Source: Sphingobacterium litopenaei
GTDB lineage: Bacteria > Bacteroidota > Bacteroidia > Sphingobacteriales > Sphingobacteriaceae
Direction of reading: 5' to 3'
DNA: 57,771 bases
Assembly: GCF_014692495.1 (NCBI RefSeq)
Contig: NZ_JACOIJ010000022.1
Location: 1 to 57,771, forward strand
Every line of letters begins with the position of its first letter. The first letter of the stretch is position 1. This document shows, one piece after another, positions 8,531 through 18,238 of this stretch. The position numbers and the translations under genes are program-made. Below the pieces are notes generated by a model. The model searched no databases. It saw only the letters and a program-made list of their open reading frames with translations, and was not told where the DNA came from.

Positions 8531-11500
8531 ATGAAAATTTCTCAATTTATAGTCTTGTTGTTAATCATCGTATACACGATACCCACATTTGCTCAGCAAG
8601 GAAAAGAATTATCCATAGCAGGAACTATTGTAGACATAAACAAGAATCCATTGCCTAATGTATCAATCTACGTAAAAGATAAACCATCCATAGGATCCTC
8701 TACAGATGATAAAGGAAGATTCAATCTAAAAGTACTTTACGGAGACAAAATAGTATTTAGCTATGTAGGTTTTGAAACAGTAGAACACTTAAGTATTAAT
8801 GATAAAGATGATTTGTTGATTACTCTAATTCAAGACAATTCATCAATTGATGAAGTCGTTGTTGTAGGCTTAGGGAATGTTCAAAGAAAAATAAGTTCAG
8901 TAGGTGCAATTTCTACAGTAGATCCAAAAGACTTGCAATCACCTGCACCCTCTATAACAAATCTATTAGGAGGACGTGCAGCTGGTGTTATCTCCATGCA
9001 AGCAAGCGGGGAACCTGGCAAAAATATCGCTGAATTTTGGGTACGTGGCATTGGCACTTTCGGTGCTAATAATAGCGCATTAGTATTAATTGATGGTTTA
9101 GAGGGGAATTTAAATACAATTGATCCTGCAGACATCGAAAGTTTCTCCATTTTGAAAGACGCATCTGCAACAGCTGTATACGGTGTTCGCGGTGCTAACG
9201 GGGTTGTTTTAGTAACAACTAAAAGAGGTTTGGTAGATCGTATCCAATTAACTGCTAGAGTGAATACTACATTATCTACTCTAAATAGGTTACCCAAATA
9301 TGTAGATGCTTATAATTATGCATTGTTAGCAAACGAGGCTAGTGTAATTAGAGGAAATACTCCAATTTACAACCAAGTGGAGTTGGGGATTATAAAAGAT
9401 GGATTAGATCCTGATTTATATCCGAATGTAAATTGGCAGGATGAAATATTAAATAAAAACTTTTGGTCTAATAGCTACTATGTAAGTGGTAGAGGTGGCA
9501 GTGAGGTCGCACGTTATTTTTTAAGTTTGGGAGGAAAAAGTCAAACTGCTGCTTATAAAGTAGATAAGAATTCTCCTTATAGTTCAAATGTTGGGTTCAA
9601 TTCATACAGTTACCGAATTAATTTGGACGTTAATCTTACCAAATCGACAAAAGTTTTCTTAGGTTCAGATGGCTTTTTATCAATCTTGACACAACCAGGG
9701 ATTGCCAATACGGATTATATCTGGGGAGCACAGTCTAGCTTAACACCTTTGACTATACCTACTCAATTTACCAATGGATTATTACCTGGGCGAGGTAAAT
9801 CAGATCAATCCTCTCCGTATGTAATGATCAATAGAACAGGCAAAGCTGCTGATGAAGAATATAGAGGTAAAACCACACTATCGTTAAACCAAGATCTATC
9901 GTCAGTATTAGATGGTTTGAAATTTCGAGTTCAAGGAGCCTATGACATTTATAGTTACTTTAATGAGCGTCGACGGGTACAACCTGCATTATATAATGGT
10001 ATTGGTAGAGCAGCGGATGGCTCATTAATCACCATTCTTACTGTACCTGAGGAAAAGGCTAGTTATAAAAAAGAAACAAGACAATTCCGAAAATATTTCT
10101 TAGAAACAGTAATTAATTATGATAAGGTGTTTAATAATGATCACCGAACATCCGCATTAATATACTATTATTTAAGTGACTCAAAAGATACGAAAGACGC
10201 CATATCAAATCTTGAATCCATTCCTTTACGCTACCAAGGTGTGTCAAGTCGTGTCACTTATGGGTATAAAGATACTTATTTATTAGATGTAAACTTTGGA
10301 TACACAGGATCTGAAAACTTTCAACCAGGGCGTCAATACGGATTTTTCCCATCAGTAGCATTAGGCTGGGTACCATCAAGTTATAGATTTGTGCAGGAGT
10401 CCGCACCATGGTTAAATTATTTTAAAATAAGAGCATCATATGGATCTGTTGGTAATGACCGTATTTCCAACACAAGATTCCCTTACTTGACAAAAGTAAA
10501 CCAGGGAACCACGCAATTGAATTCTGATAATGATCTTTGGGGAATAGGAGGAGTAGAGACAATAGGCGAAACACGTATAGGCGCTGACAATTTGGCTTGG
10601 GAACGAGCAATTAAATCAAACATTGGTTTTGAAGGAAAAATATTCAACAATAAATTAGATTTTGTATTTGACATTTTCAAAGATGAACGTAATGGAATAT
10701 TTCAACAACGTGTGCAAGTGCCTGACTATGTAGGAGTTCTAAATAACCCATTTGCAAATGTTGGACGTATGCAAAGTTCAGGGATGGATGGAAATATATC
10801 ATATAAAGGAAATATAACAAAGGATATAAATTTCACCTTACGCGGTAACTTTACTTACGCTAAAAATATGGTTAAGAATTGGGAGCAAGCTTACCTAGAA
10901 TACCCCTACTTAGAGTACAATAATTTTCCGCACAAATCAATCCGCGGCTTGCAAGCCTTAGGTTTATTCAAAGACCAAGATGATATTAATTATAGCCCTC
11001 AGCAAACATTTGGAGCTGTAATGCCTGGTGATATCAAATACAAAGATATCAATGGAGATGGAATCATTGACAATTTAGATAAAGTACCCTTAGCACAAAA
11101 TGATGAAATTCCATTGATTATGTATGGATTTGGAGGTCAAGTTAGTTACAAAAAGATTTCTTTAGGCGTTCTATTTAAAGGAACGGGAAGTAGTCCATTC
11201 TTTTATGGAGGAATTGGATATAGACCATTTTATGAAGGAGCAATAGGTAACGTCTTAGATATCGTTGCGGACCCGTCGAATCGTTGGATTCCGAAGGAAT
11301 ACGCTATATTAAATGGTATTGACCCTAACCTATCAGAGAATCCTAATGCGAAATTTCCTCGTTTATCCTATGGAGGGAGCACAAACAATAATCAGACATC
11401 AACATTTTGGCAAAGTGATGCAAAGTATATACGACTACAAGAAGTAACAATAAATTACAACTTAAATCCTTCTTTCTTGAGAAAAGCAGGCATAAAGTCT

Positions 11501-11638
11501 ATGGATCTACAGTTTGTTGGTAACAACTTATATACTTGGGATACTGTAAAAATATTTGACCCAGAACAAGCAAGATTCAATGGCCGTAAATACCCAATAC
11601 CTTCCACGTATTCGGTTCAAATATATATTAATTTTTAA
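8531..11638 (+). CDS. SusC/RagA-type TonB-dependent outer-membrane transporter
   Basis: 1035 residues: signal peptide (to about 22), carboxypeptidase-D-like regulatory domain (about 28-100, IAGTIVDINKNPLPNVSIYVKD), TonB-box region (SSIDEVVVVGLG, about 103-114), plug domain with the SusC hallmark (FWVRGIGTFGANNSALVLIDG, SFSILKDASATAVYGVRGANGVVLVTTK) and a C-terminal 22-strand barrel ending in an aromatic residue (YSVQIYINF). SusC forms a lidded pair with SusD to import glycans or peptides using TonB energy. SusD follows after 23 bases. No hydrolase or HTCS/anti-sigma regulator is nearby, so substrate and control are not shown. Confidence 0.96.
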   Translation: MKISQFIVLLLIIVYTIPTFAQQGKELSIAGTIVDINKNPLPNVSIYVKDKPSIGSSTDDKGRFNLKVLYGDKIVFSYVGFETVEHLSINDKDDLLITLIQDNSSIDEVVVVGLGNVQRKISSVGAISTVDPKDLQSPAPSITNLLGGRAAGVISMQASGEPGKNIAEFWVRGIGTFGANNSALVLIDGLEGNLNTIDPADIESFSILKDASATAVYGVRGANGVVLVTTKRGLVDRIQLTARVNTTLSTLNRLPKYVDAYNYALLANEASVIRGNTPIYNQVELGIIKDGLDPDLYPNVNWQDEILNKNFWSNSYYVSGRGGSEVARYFLSLGGKSQTAAYKVDKNSPYSSNVGFNSYSYRINLDVNLTKSTKVFLGSDGFLSILTQPGIANTDYIWGAQSSLTPLTIPTQFTNGLLPGRGKSDQSSPYVMINRTGKAADEEYRGKTTLSLNQDLSSVLDGLKFRVQGAYDIYSYFNERRRVQPALYNGIGRAADGSLITILTVPEEKASYKKETRQFRKYFLETVINYDKVFNNDHRTSALIYYYLSDSKDTKDAISNLESIPLRYQGVSSRVTYGYKDTYLLDVNFGYTGSENFQPGRQYGFFPSVALGWVPSSYRFVQESAPWLNYFKIRASYGSVGNDRISNTRFPYLTKVNQGTTQLNSDNDLWGIGGVETIGETRIGADNLAWERAIKSNIGFEGKIFNNKLDFVFDIFKDERNGIFQQRVQVPDYVGVLNNPFANVGRMQSSGMDGNISYKGNITKDINFTLRGNFTYAKNMVKNWEQAYLEYPYLEYNNFPHKSIRGLQALGLFKDQDDINYSPQQTFGAVMPGDIKYKDINGDGIIDNLDKVPLAQNDEIPLIMYGFGGQVSYKKISLGVLFKGTGSSPFFYGGIGYRPFYEGAIGNVLDIVADPSNRWIPKEYAILNGIDPNLSENPNAKFPRLSYGGSTNNNQTSTFWQSDAKYIRLQEVTINYNLNPSFLRKAGIKSMDLQFVGNNLYTWDTVKIFDPEQARFNGRKYPIPSTYSVQIYINF

Positions 11639-11661
11639 GTGAGAAAGAACAAATCAAGTAA

Positions 11662-13683
11662 ATGAAAAATTCAGTTTTAAAAAGAATAGTGGGAGTATCA
11701 GTATTCATAATTGCTTTATCTACCACATCGTGTAAAGATTATTTAAATATAGATAGTTATTTTGATGATGAATTTAAGATAGACTCTGCATTCAGCAGCA
11801 CACGAAATATGGAAGCATATATGTGGGGCGCCGCAGCTATGTTTAAAGATGAATCACAAACTATCCGCAACAATTTCACGCCAGGCCCTATGGCTACTGA
11901 CGAAGGCTTTAATGGCTTAACAAACGCAAATGGTACTGGAAACATATACCACGGGATGGATTTTGCAACAGGACGTATCACACCAGATTTTTATGGGGAA
12001 GGTGCTACCAACTTAAATCAATGGGGAAATTATTACAAAATAATTAGAAAGTGTAATATGATTTTGCAAAATTTAGATGTGCCCGAAGACTTGAACAATG
12101 CAAATAGGGCAAGAATTGAAGGCTACACTAAATTTATTAGAGCATATGCATATTATTATCTTTTGTTAGATTATGGTCCTCCGATCTTATTAGGAGATGA
12201 ATTGGTTAACACTAATGAGGAGTTAGCATATTACGACAGAGAACGCGCTACGTTTGATGAAGCGATGGAATACATCTGTAATGAATTTGAATCAGCCGCA
12301 TTATTAATGCCTGATGAAGTAGGAATTTTAGATTTTGGCAAGCCTACACGTGGCGCGGCGTATGCTTTAATTGCTAGGTTGAGATTAATACATGCAAGTC
12401 CATTATATAACGGAGGCGCAGTTGCAAATTCGTATTTTGGATCATGGATACGTAAATCAGATGGAGTACATTATGTTTCCCAAAAGATTGATGAAAAGAG
12501 ATGGGCTATTGCCGCTGCTGCTGCTAAACGGGTAATGGACATGGGCAAGTACCGACTATACACGGTACAGGCAGATGATCAAACAGCCAAGTTGCCACAA
12601 GGCATAACATCAGACCCTAACTTTTACAACACATTTCCAAATGGCGCTGGAGGGATAGATGCTTTCCGTTCCTACTCAGACATTTTTACTGGAGAGGCTT
12701 ACCCAGCGATAAATCCCGAGTTTATATGGGCTAGAAACACGCAATACTTAAATACTACTATTAACCAAGGTGCGTTTCCTCCTTCTTTGGGCGGATGGGG
12801 TAGATTCTGTGTAACACAGAAGGTGGTTGACGCCTACCTAATGGACGATGGTCGTACTAAGGAAGAGGCTTCTTCTGACGGGTATTATTCTGAAAAAGGT
12901 TTTACTACACAAGCTAAACGTTTTTCAGGATATCCATTAAATTCAGGCATCTATAATATGTATGCTAATCGAGAAATGCGCTTTTATGCTTCCGTGGGCT
13001 TTAATGGTGCTGTTTGGCAAAATTTAAGTGTAGTTTCGAAAACAAATCATACCGCAGACTACTTCTTTCAAGGCGCTGATGGTCGTGGAGGCGTTACCGC
13101 TTCCTCTCCTAATTATCCTATTACAGGTTATGTAATTAAAAAATACAACCATCCTATGGATGCTTTAACTGGAACAGGAGCACGTAGAATTGATAAGGCT
13201 TATTCAATAATTCGCTATGCAGAAATTTTATTAATTTACGCAGAAGCATTAAATAATCTAAAAGCAAGCCATACTGTGACCATAGGCAACCAAGACTATG
13301 TCATATATCGGGATGAAGAAGAGATAAAAAAATCATTTAATCAAGTTCGTTATCGAGCAGGTCTCCCAGGACTTTCACACGCTCAATTAAATAATGCGGA
13401 TTTAGTGCAGAAGCTAATCGAAAGAGAAAGAATGGTAGAACTCTTATGGGAAAATCTTCGTTATTATGATGTCAGAAGATGGGGCATTTATGAAGAGACA
13501 GAAAGGGAGCCTATGAGCGGTATGAATCCTGATGGAGCTACCGCAGAAACTTACTATCGTCGGGTAATTCCCGGTTCGTCATCCTTCTTAAAGCGAGAAG
13601 TAAGTAAAAGATTAGTATGGCTTCCTATTCCAAGAGCAGAATTACGAAGATTGCCTTCGGTATCACAAAACCCTGGTTACTAA
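11662..13683 (+). CDS. SusD/RagB family surface lipoprotein
   Basis: 673 residues with a lipobox (IIALSTTSCKDYL, Cys about 25) and the SusD fold: N-terminal TPR-like part (NYYKIIRKCNMILQNLD, YTKFIRAYAYYYLLLDYGPPILL) and C-terminal IRYAEILLIYAEALNN, then RVIPGSSSFLKREV and WLPIPRAELRRLP near the end. It acts as the substrate-capturing lid of the SusC transporter just upstream. At 673 residues it is longer than the roughly 500-550 common in the family, with insertions in the middle ligand-binding half. Confidence 0.95.
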   Translation: MKNSVLKRIVGVSVFIIALSTTSCKDYLNIDSYFDDEFKIDSAFSSTRNMEAYMWGAAAMFKDESQTIRNNFTPGPMATDEGFNGLTNANGTGNIYHGMDFATGRITPDFYGEGATNLNQWGNYYKIIRKCNMILQNLDVPEDLNNANRARIEGYTKFIRAYAYYYLLLDYGPPILLGDELVNTNEELAYYDRERATFDEAMEYICNEFESAALLMPDEVGILDFGKPTRGAAYALIARLRLIHASPLYNGGAVANSYFGSWIRKSDGVHYVSQKIDEKRWAIAAAAAKRVMDMGKYRLYTVQADDQTAKLPQGITSDPNFYNTFPNGAGGIDAFRSYSDIFTGEAYPAINPEFIWARNTQYLNTTINQGAFPPSLGGWGRFCVTQKVVDAYLMDDGRTKEEASSDGYYSEKGFTTQAKRFSGYPLNSGIYNMYANREMRFYASVGFNGAVWQNLSVVSKTNHTADYFFQGADGRGGVTASSPNYPITGYVIKKYNHPMDALTGTGARRIDKAYSIIRYAEILLIYAEALNNLKASHTVTIGNQDYVIYRDEEEIKKSFNQVRYRAGLPGLSHAQLNNADLVQKLIERERMVELLWENLRYYDVRRWGIYEETEREPMSGMNPDGATAETYYRRVIPGSSSFLKREVSKRLVWLPIPRAELRRLPSVSQNPGY

Positions 13684-13707
13684 ATGTTAAACTGTAATAA
13701 AAATAAT

Positions 13708-14604
13708 ATGAAAAGTAGACTTATAGCATTATTTATCTTACAATATTTTTTAATTTCATGTAATGATAATGATGTCTTTGAACAGGAAATGTATAAAAAT
13801 GTAGTTGCCTTAATAAGTAGTTCATATCATAATAATTTTGAAGAAGTTGTTCCTTTAAATGATGAAGAAGTGACTGGATATATCACAGCCTCAGTGGGCG
13901 GATCATATGCTCCAGACCGAGATCTGACTGTTAATCTTATTGAAGATAATACACTATTCGATAAATACAACTGGTCTTTATATGATGCTGACACTAAATT
14001 ATATGCTAAATTATTAACAAAAGCAAGCTACAACATTCCTGAAGCTAAAATTGTTATAAAAGCAGGTGAACGTACGGGCCGTGCATTAGTTAAATTACGT
14101 CCTGATGGATTATCTCCTGATTCCACATATTTCATTAGTTTAAAAGCTTTACCTGAAGAGGGCGTAGAAATAAATCCCAATAAAAGTAATGTACTATACA
14201 AAGTAATGATTTATAATCAATATGCCTCTCAGGCGAAAAATTCTTTCTATAGTATGACAGGATTACAAGATGGAGCAATAACAGCAGGCAGTAAAAAATT
14301 ATTTCCTATTTCTAAAAATAGTGTTCGTGTTACTGCTGGTATAGAATCTTTTGCTAGTAATGAGCAAAGTATAGCAAAAACATCAATGATACTGGAAGTT
14401 GGTCCAGATAATAAAGTTACTATAAAGCCTTATAAAAACCTCGTGGTGCATCAAATAGATAATGATTCTCGTTATCCTAATAAGTTTACAATCGAAGAAT
14501 CTTATGGTCGAAAATTCAACGTTTTTACTTTATGTTATGATTACCAAATTGGAAATATAACCAAACGTATGCATGAGGAATTAAGAATGGAAATAACTGA
14601 GTAA
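13708..14604 (+). CDS. DUF1735 (BT_3987-type) surface lipoprotein
   Basis: ATG at 13708 gives MKSRLIALFILQYFLISC, a lipoprotein signal; the frame open from 13684 starts one base after the SusD stop. The DUF1735 domain occupies about 35-165 (GYITASVGGSYAPDRDLTVN, IPEAKIVIKAGERTGRALVKL) and a second beta domain, probably DUF4361, covers the rest. Proteins of this make-up are encoded next to SusCD pairs and are regarded as surface glycan-binding components. It is the last gene of the operon, with a terminator 23 bases downstream. Confidence 0.85.
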   Translation: MKSRLIALFILQYFLISCNDNDVFEQEMYKNVVALISSSYHNNFEEVVPLNDEEVTGYITASVGGSYAPDRDLTVNLIEDNTLFDKYNWSLYDADTKLYAKLLTKASYNIPEAKIVIKAGERTGRALVKLRPDGLSPDSTYFISLKALPEEGVEINPNKSNVLYKVMIYNQYASQAKNSFYSMTGLQDGAITAGSKKLFPISKNSVRVTAGIESFASNEQSIAKTSMILEVGPDNKVTIKPYKNLVVHQIDNDSRYPNKFTIEESYGRKFNVFTLCYDYQIGNITKRMHEELRMEITE

Positions 14605-14626
14605 TTTCTTCCATAAAAAGTCCATT

Positions 14627-14655
14627 AGGGAGTAACAAAGAAAGTGTTACTCCCT
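14627..14655 (+). terminator. Terminator of the first SusCD operon
   Basis: Perfect 11-bp stem AGGGAGTAACA / TGTTACTCCCT with a 7-nt loop, followed by TTATC, 23 bases after the DUF1735 stop. It separates the uptake operon from the efflux operon. Confidence 0.8.
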
Positions 14656-14880
14656 TTATCATACAACCAAATGCTCCTGATTTCAACATGATTTTTACCG
14701 AAAAATCTTGCTCCCGTCAGGAAATATAATCTGAGAATTACATTTTTATGATTCTAAAAGAATAGACTTCCCCATTTTTTAAAAATTTATATATGTAATG
14801 TTATATATTAAAATTTCACTAGAAAGGAATGGTTATTTTTTTAGAGGTTTATGTTTTTCTATTTTTGTGAACAACATGTT

Positions 14881-15558
14881 ATGCAAATTATTCTTATTGA
14901 AGATGATAAACGAATTAGTGATTTTATTCTAAAAGGATTAGAAGAAAATACACATTTTGTAACCCTATATAAATCTGCAGAAGATTTCTTAAATCATTAC
15001 CTACAATTATCTTTTGATTTAATTATTTGCGACATTATGCTTCCTGGTATTGATGGTATGCAATTAGTTCAAACCATTCGTTATAAAAAAATATACACTC
15101 CAGTATTGATGTTAACGGCTTTAAATTCTGTACAAGATAAAGTCTCTGCTTTAGATTTTGGAGCTGATGATTATATGACGAAACCCTTTCATTTTGATGA
15201 ATTGCTATCGCGAATAAATGCTTTGACTCGTAGACATCAGTATACACAAAAAGAAGAAAGATCCAATACGTTTGCAATTGGAGATATGCTGGTCGATTTG
15301 AATCAGTATACTGTGAAAATTGCAGGAGAAGAAGTTATTTTATCGCCGCGTGAATTCAAGCTTTTAAATTATTTAATCGAAAATAATAACAAGGCGGTTT
15401 CTCGAATTCAAATTTTAAATGCTGTTTGGGGTATAACTTTTGATAATCACACCAATGTTGTGGATGTTTATATATCTTATTTGAGAAATAAGATTGAGAA
15501 AAATCAAAAATATATTTACACTATTAAAGGAATTGGATATATGCTAAAGGCGGATTAA
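14881..15558 (+). CDS. OmpR/PhoB-family response regulator of the efflux operon
   Basis: ATG at 14881 starts the receiver domain directly (MQIILIEDDKRISDFILKGL); an in-frame ATG at 14851 would add ten atypical residues. The receiver spans 1-118 with acidic pocket EDD, phospho-acceptor Asp about 51 in ICDIMLPGIDGM, Thr/Ala in LTALNS and Lys in DDYMTKPFHFDE. The winged-helix DNA-binding domain follows (about 130-225, LSPREFKLLNYLIENNNKAVSR, VVDVYISYLRNKIE, YTIKGIGYML). The kinase gene begins 3 bases later. It probably activates the downstream metal-efflux genes. Confidence 0.94.
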   Translation: MQIILIEDDKRISDFILKGLEENTHFVTLYKSAEDFLNHYLQLSFDLIICDIMLPGIDGMQLVQTIRYKKIYTPVLMLTALNSVQDKVSALDFGADDYMTKPFHFDELLSRINALTRRHQYTQKEERSNTFAIGDMLVDLNQYTVKIAGEEVILSPREFKLLNYLIENNNKAVSRIQILNAVWGITFDNHTNVVDVYISYLRNKIEKNQKYIYTIKGIGYMLKAD

Positions 15559-15561
15559 AAT

Positions 15562-16899
15562 ATGAAGTTAAGAGATCGTTTATCCATTTATTCTGTCTTA
15601 ATATTCAGCGTTATAATTTTGACAGTTTCGTCCATAATTTATTTTTCCTTTTACTCTACTATGGAAAAAAAGGAAATAAAAGCACTCGAAAGTAAATCAC
15701 TCTTGGCGGCTATTTATTATCTAGAACAAGATGAACTTTCTTCTTCCGAGTATGAGAATATTAAAAGCCAATTGTTAAAAACCATTTCTCGCAAAAATAT
15801 TGCCGTTTACAACAATAACAGCGATAAGGTGAATGGTGAAATGACAAATGATATGAATATTTCTGAAGACTTTCTACAAGAGGTTAGAAAACATAATAAT
15901 GGTATTTTTCACACGGAGGACTACTTTTACAAAGGAATTTTTTATACAGATAATCAAGGTGATTTTGTGGTTGTAGTTCGTGAATCTAAAGTAGTTTTTA
16001 ACGATCAAATGAATTCGTTGCTCCAAATTTTACTTATTGCTTCCATAGTTGGTTTAGCCATCATCTACCTGTTGTCGCAATATTTAGGATTTATAGCTTA
16101 TCAACCCATCACACATTTTATTTCTCAGATAAAAAACAGAAACGGAATCAATTTTAAAGAGCCGATTGTTCTAGAACATTCTTATACTGAAATTAAAGAA
16201 TTATCGACGACTTATAACCGTTTCATTAATCAAATTTCAGAAACATTTTCGGTACAAAAGAATTTCATAGACTATGTTTCTCACGAATTACGTACGCCGA
16301 TTACCGCTTTAATGGGCACTTTGGAAGTTACAAAACAAAAGGATAGAACCACTGAGGAATATCAAGAAGCGTTGCAACAATTACAGCAATATACGATAGA
16401 TCTACAAGAAGCAATCGATCAAATGATGTTGCTTTCAGGGGCGAAAACCAATTTTGAATTATCGCCTATTCGTATTGATGAAGTGATTTGGGAATTGGTA
16501 GAAAACCAAATTGTCTATCATCAAGCAGATATTAAAGTAGATTTGGATGTGGAAAATGATCAACTATTGACGATCAACGGGAATAATCAATTACTTAATT
16601 TAGCCATAGGAAACCTCATTTCTAATGCGATTAAATATTCTAATAATCAGCAAATCCAGATACAATTTCTAACCATTCAAGAACGATTAATTCTTCAAAT
16701 TATCGATACCGGAATTGGAATCAAAATTGACGAATTACCTCAAATTCGCCAAAATTTCTACCGTGGAAAAAACACATCTTCTTATCAAGGTAAAGGAATT
16801 GGACTATCTATTGCGGATATTATTTTCAAAATTCATCGTATTGAATTAGAGATATTATCCAATCAGCCCAAAGGAACCATTATGCGATTAACATTTTAA
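15562..16899 (+). CDS. Sensor histidine kinase of the efflux operon
   Basis: 445 residues: two transmembrane segments (about 10-32 and 153-173) bracket a roughly 120-residue periplasmic sensor. A HAMP-like linker, the phospho-acceptor H-box (FIDYVSHELRTPITALMG, His about 240) and the ATPase domain (N-box NLISNAIKYSNN, DTGIGIKIDELPQ, GKGIGLSI) follow. The C terminus is normal (GTIMRLTF). Linked to the OmpR-type regulator and RND genes, it probably senses periplasmic metal in the manner of CusS or CzcS. The inducing ion cannot be read from the sequence. Confidence 0.93.
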   Translation: MKLRDRLSIYSVLIFSVIILTVSSIIYFSFYSTMEKKEIKALESKSLLAAIYYLEQDELSSSEYENIKSQLLKTISRKNIAVYNNNSDKVNGEMTNDMNISEDFLQEVRKHNNGIFHTEDYFYKGIFYTDNQGDFVVVVRESKVVFNDQMNSLLQILLIASIVGLAIIYLLSQYLGFIAYQPITHFISQIKNRNGINFKEPIVLEHSYTEIKELSTTYNRFINQISETFSVQKNFIDYVSHELRTPITALMGTLEVTKQKDRTTEEYQEALQQLQQYTIDLQEAIDQMMLLSGAKTNFELSPIRIDEVIWELVENQIVYHQADIKVDLDVENDQLLTINGNNQLLNLAIGNLISNAIKYSNNQQIQIQFLTIQERLILQIIDTGIGIKIDELPQIRQNFYRGKNTSSYQGKGIGLSIADIIFKIHRIELEILSNQPKGTIMRLTF

Positions 16900-16980
16900 G
16901 TAATTCTAATCAAATTCTAATCTAACTCAAAAATCTCTTTAATGTTTGATTCCTAGTTTTGAGATTTCAAATTTCTAGAA

Positions 16981-18234
16981 ATGAAACATCTTTTATTTCC
17001 TATTGCGTTAATCTGTGCTGCGCCTACTATACAGGCACAAACCACCACATTAACCGATCTCGAAAATCAGTTTATACAAAGCAATTCGCAGCTCCTTGCT
17101 TCAAAATTTAACATTGATAAGGCCCAAGCCGAAATCATACAGGAGAAATTATGGCCAAATCCTACGCTTTCAATTTCTGAAGTTAACCTTTGGAAAACGT
17201 ACAATATTGAAAAGCAACCTTATCTGTTTGGTAAGTATGGGCAAAATCAACAAATATCTGTTGATTTGGAGCAGATGATTGAAACTGCTGGCAAACGTAA
17301 AAAACGTGTAGCGTTAAAACAATTAGACCAAAAATCAGCAACTTTTGAGTATGAAGAATTGCTCCGTGAATTGCGAAAAGAGTTAAGATTAACCTATTAT
17401 GATCTACAACGCATTCAGCAAGAAGTTAAGCACTTGAATGTAATTGTTGAATTGTACACGCAAATGTATGCTCAATATCAACGTCAATCTGAGCTGAAGA
17501 ATGTGTCTACGGCTGATTTTTACCGTATTCAAACGGAATTAATTGGTTTGCAAAAACAGCAAATTGAAATAGAAAATGAACAATTTGAAGCGTTAAGCAA
17601 ACTTCGAATTTTGACGCATAATCACAGTTTAGATGTTACACAAATCAAATTTGAAACATCCGCAAACATCAAATCCCAAATATTACCGATCAATCTTGTT
17701 GAAATTGCCAAACAACAGAATATTGGATTGAAACGTCAATTAAATGAAAAAGCAAAAGCGCAACAACTATTGATTTTAGAAAAGGCAGAAAAGAAGCCGG
17801 ATCTTACCGTACAAATGAATTACGATCGTGGTGGAAATATTATGAGTGATTTTATTGGTCTAGGGGTTAGTTTCGATTTACCTGTTTTTAACAGAAATAA
17901 AGGCAATATCAAAGCAGCTGAAATTGGTATTATACAAGAGCAATCCAATCAACTAACCGTGGAGAATAATCTTATTCAGTCCATTCATCAATTACGAAAT
18001 CAATTGATTAGAATAGAAAAATCGCTTCAAAATTGGCCAGTTGATCACCTCAAAAATCAAAAACAAATGCTCGATAATTACAAAAAGCACTTCCAAAATA
18101 ATCAAGTGACTTTATTGGAATTTATTGATTTTACTCAGGCTTATCGTGAAGCCAATCAAGCGTATTTCCAATTGCAACAGACTTATCAAAATACTTTCGA
18201 AGAATTACAATATATCGTAGGAAAAGATTTTTAA
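16981..18234 (+). CDS. TolC-like outer-membrane efflux protein
   Basis: 417 residues with signal peptide MKHLLFPIALICAAPTIQAQ and two repeats of long amphipathic helices plus short beta segments, as in the CzcC/CusC/TolC family (NPTLSISEVNLW early; NRNKGNIKAAEIGIIQEQ and LLEFIDFTQAYREANQAYFQLQQTY in the second half). No lipobox Cys is evident, so it is CzcC-like rather than a lipidated CusC. It is the outer-membrane channel of the tripartite pump; the adaptor gene starts 4 bases after its stop. Confidence 0.9.
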   Translation: MKHLLFPIALICAAPTIQAQTTTLTDLENQFIQSNSQLLASKFNIDKAQAEIIQEKLWPNPTLSISEVNLWKTYNIEKQPYLFGKYGQNQQISVDLEQMIETAGKRKKRVALKQLDQKSATFEYEELLRELRKELRLTYYDLQRIQQEVKHLNVIVELYTQMYAQYQRQSELKNVSTADFYRIQTELIGLQKQQIEIENEQFEALSKLRILTHNHSLDVTQIKFETSANIKSQILPINLVEIAKQQNIGLKRQLNEKAKAQQLLILEKAEKKPDLTVQMNYDRGGNIMSDFIGLGVSFDLPVFNRNKGNIKAAEIGIIQEQSNQLTVENNLIQSIHQLRNQLIRIEKSLQNWPVDHLKNQKQMLDNYKKHFQNNQVTLLEFIDFTQAYREANQAYFQLQQTYQNTFEELQYIVGKDF

Positions 18235-18238
18235 TCGT

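Noticed and set aside
8881..9297. Minus-strand 138-codon frame within the first susC (and similar ones at 21893-22336, 34983-35333, 47199-47582)
   Set aside because: They are antisense shadows of well-supported genes.
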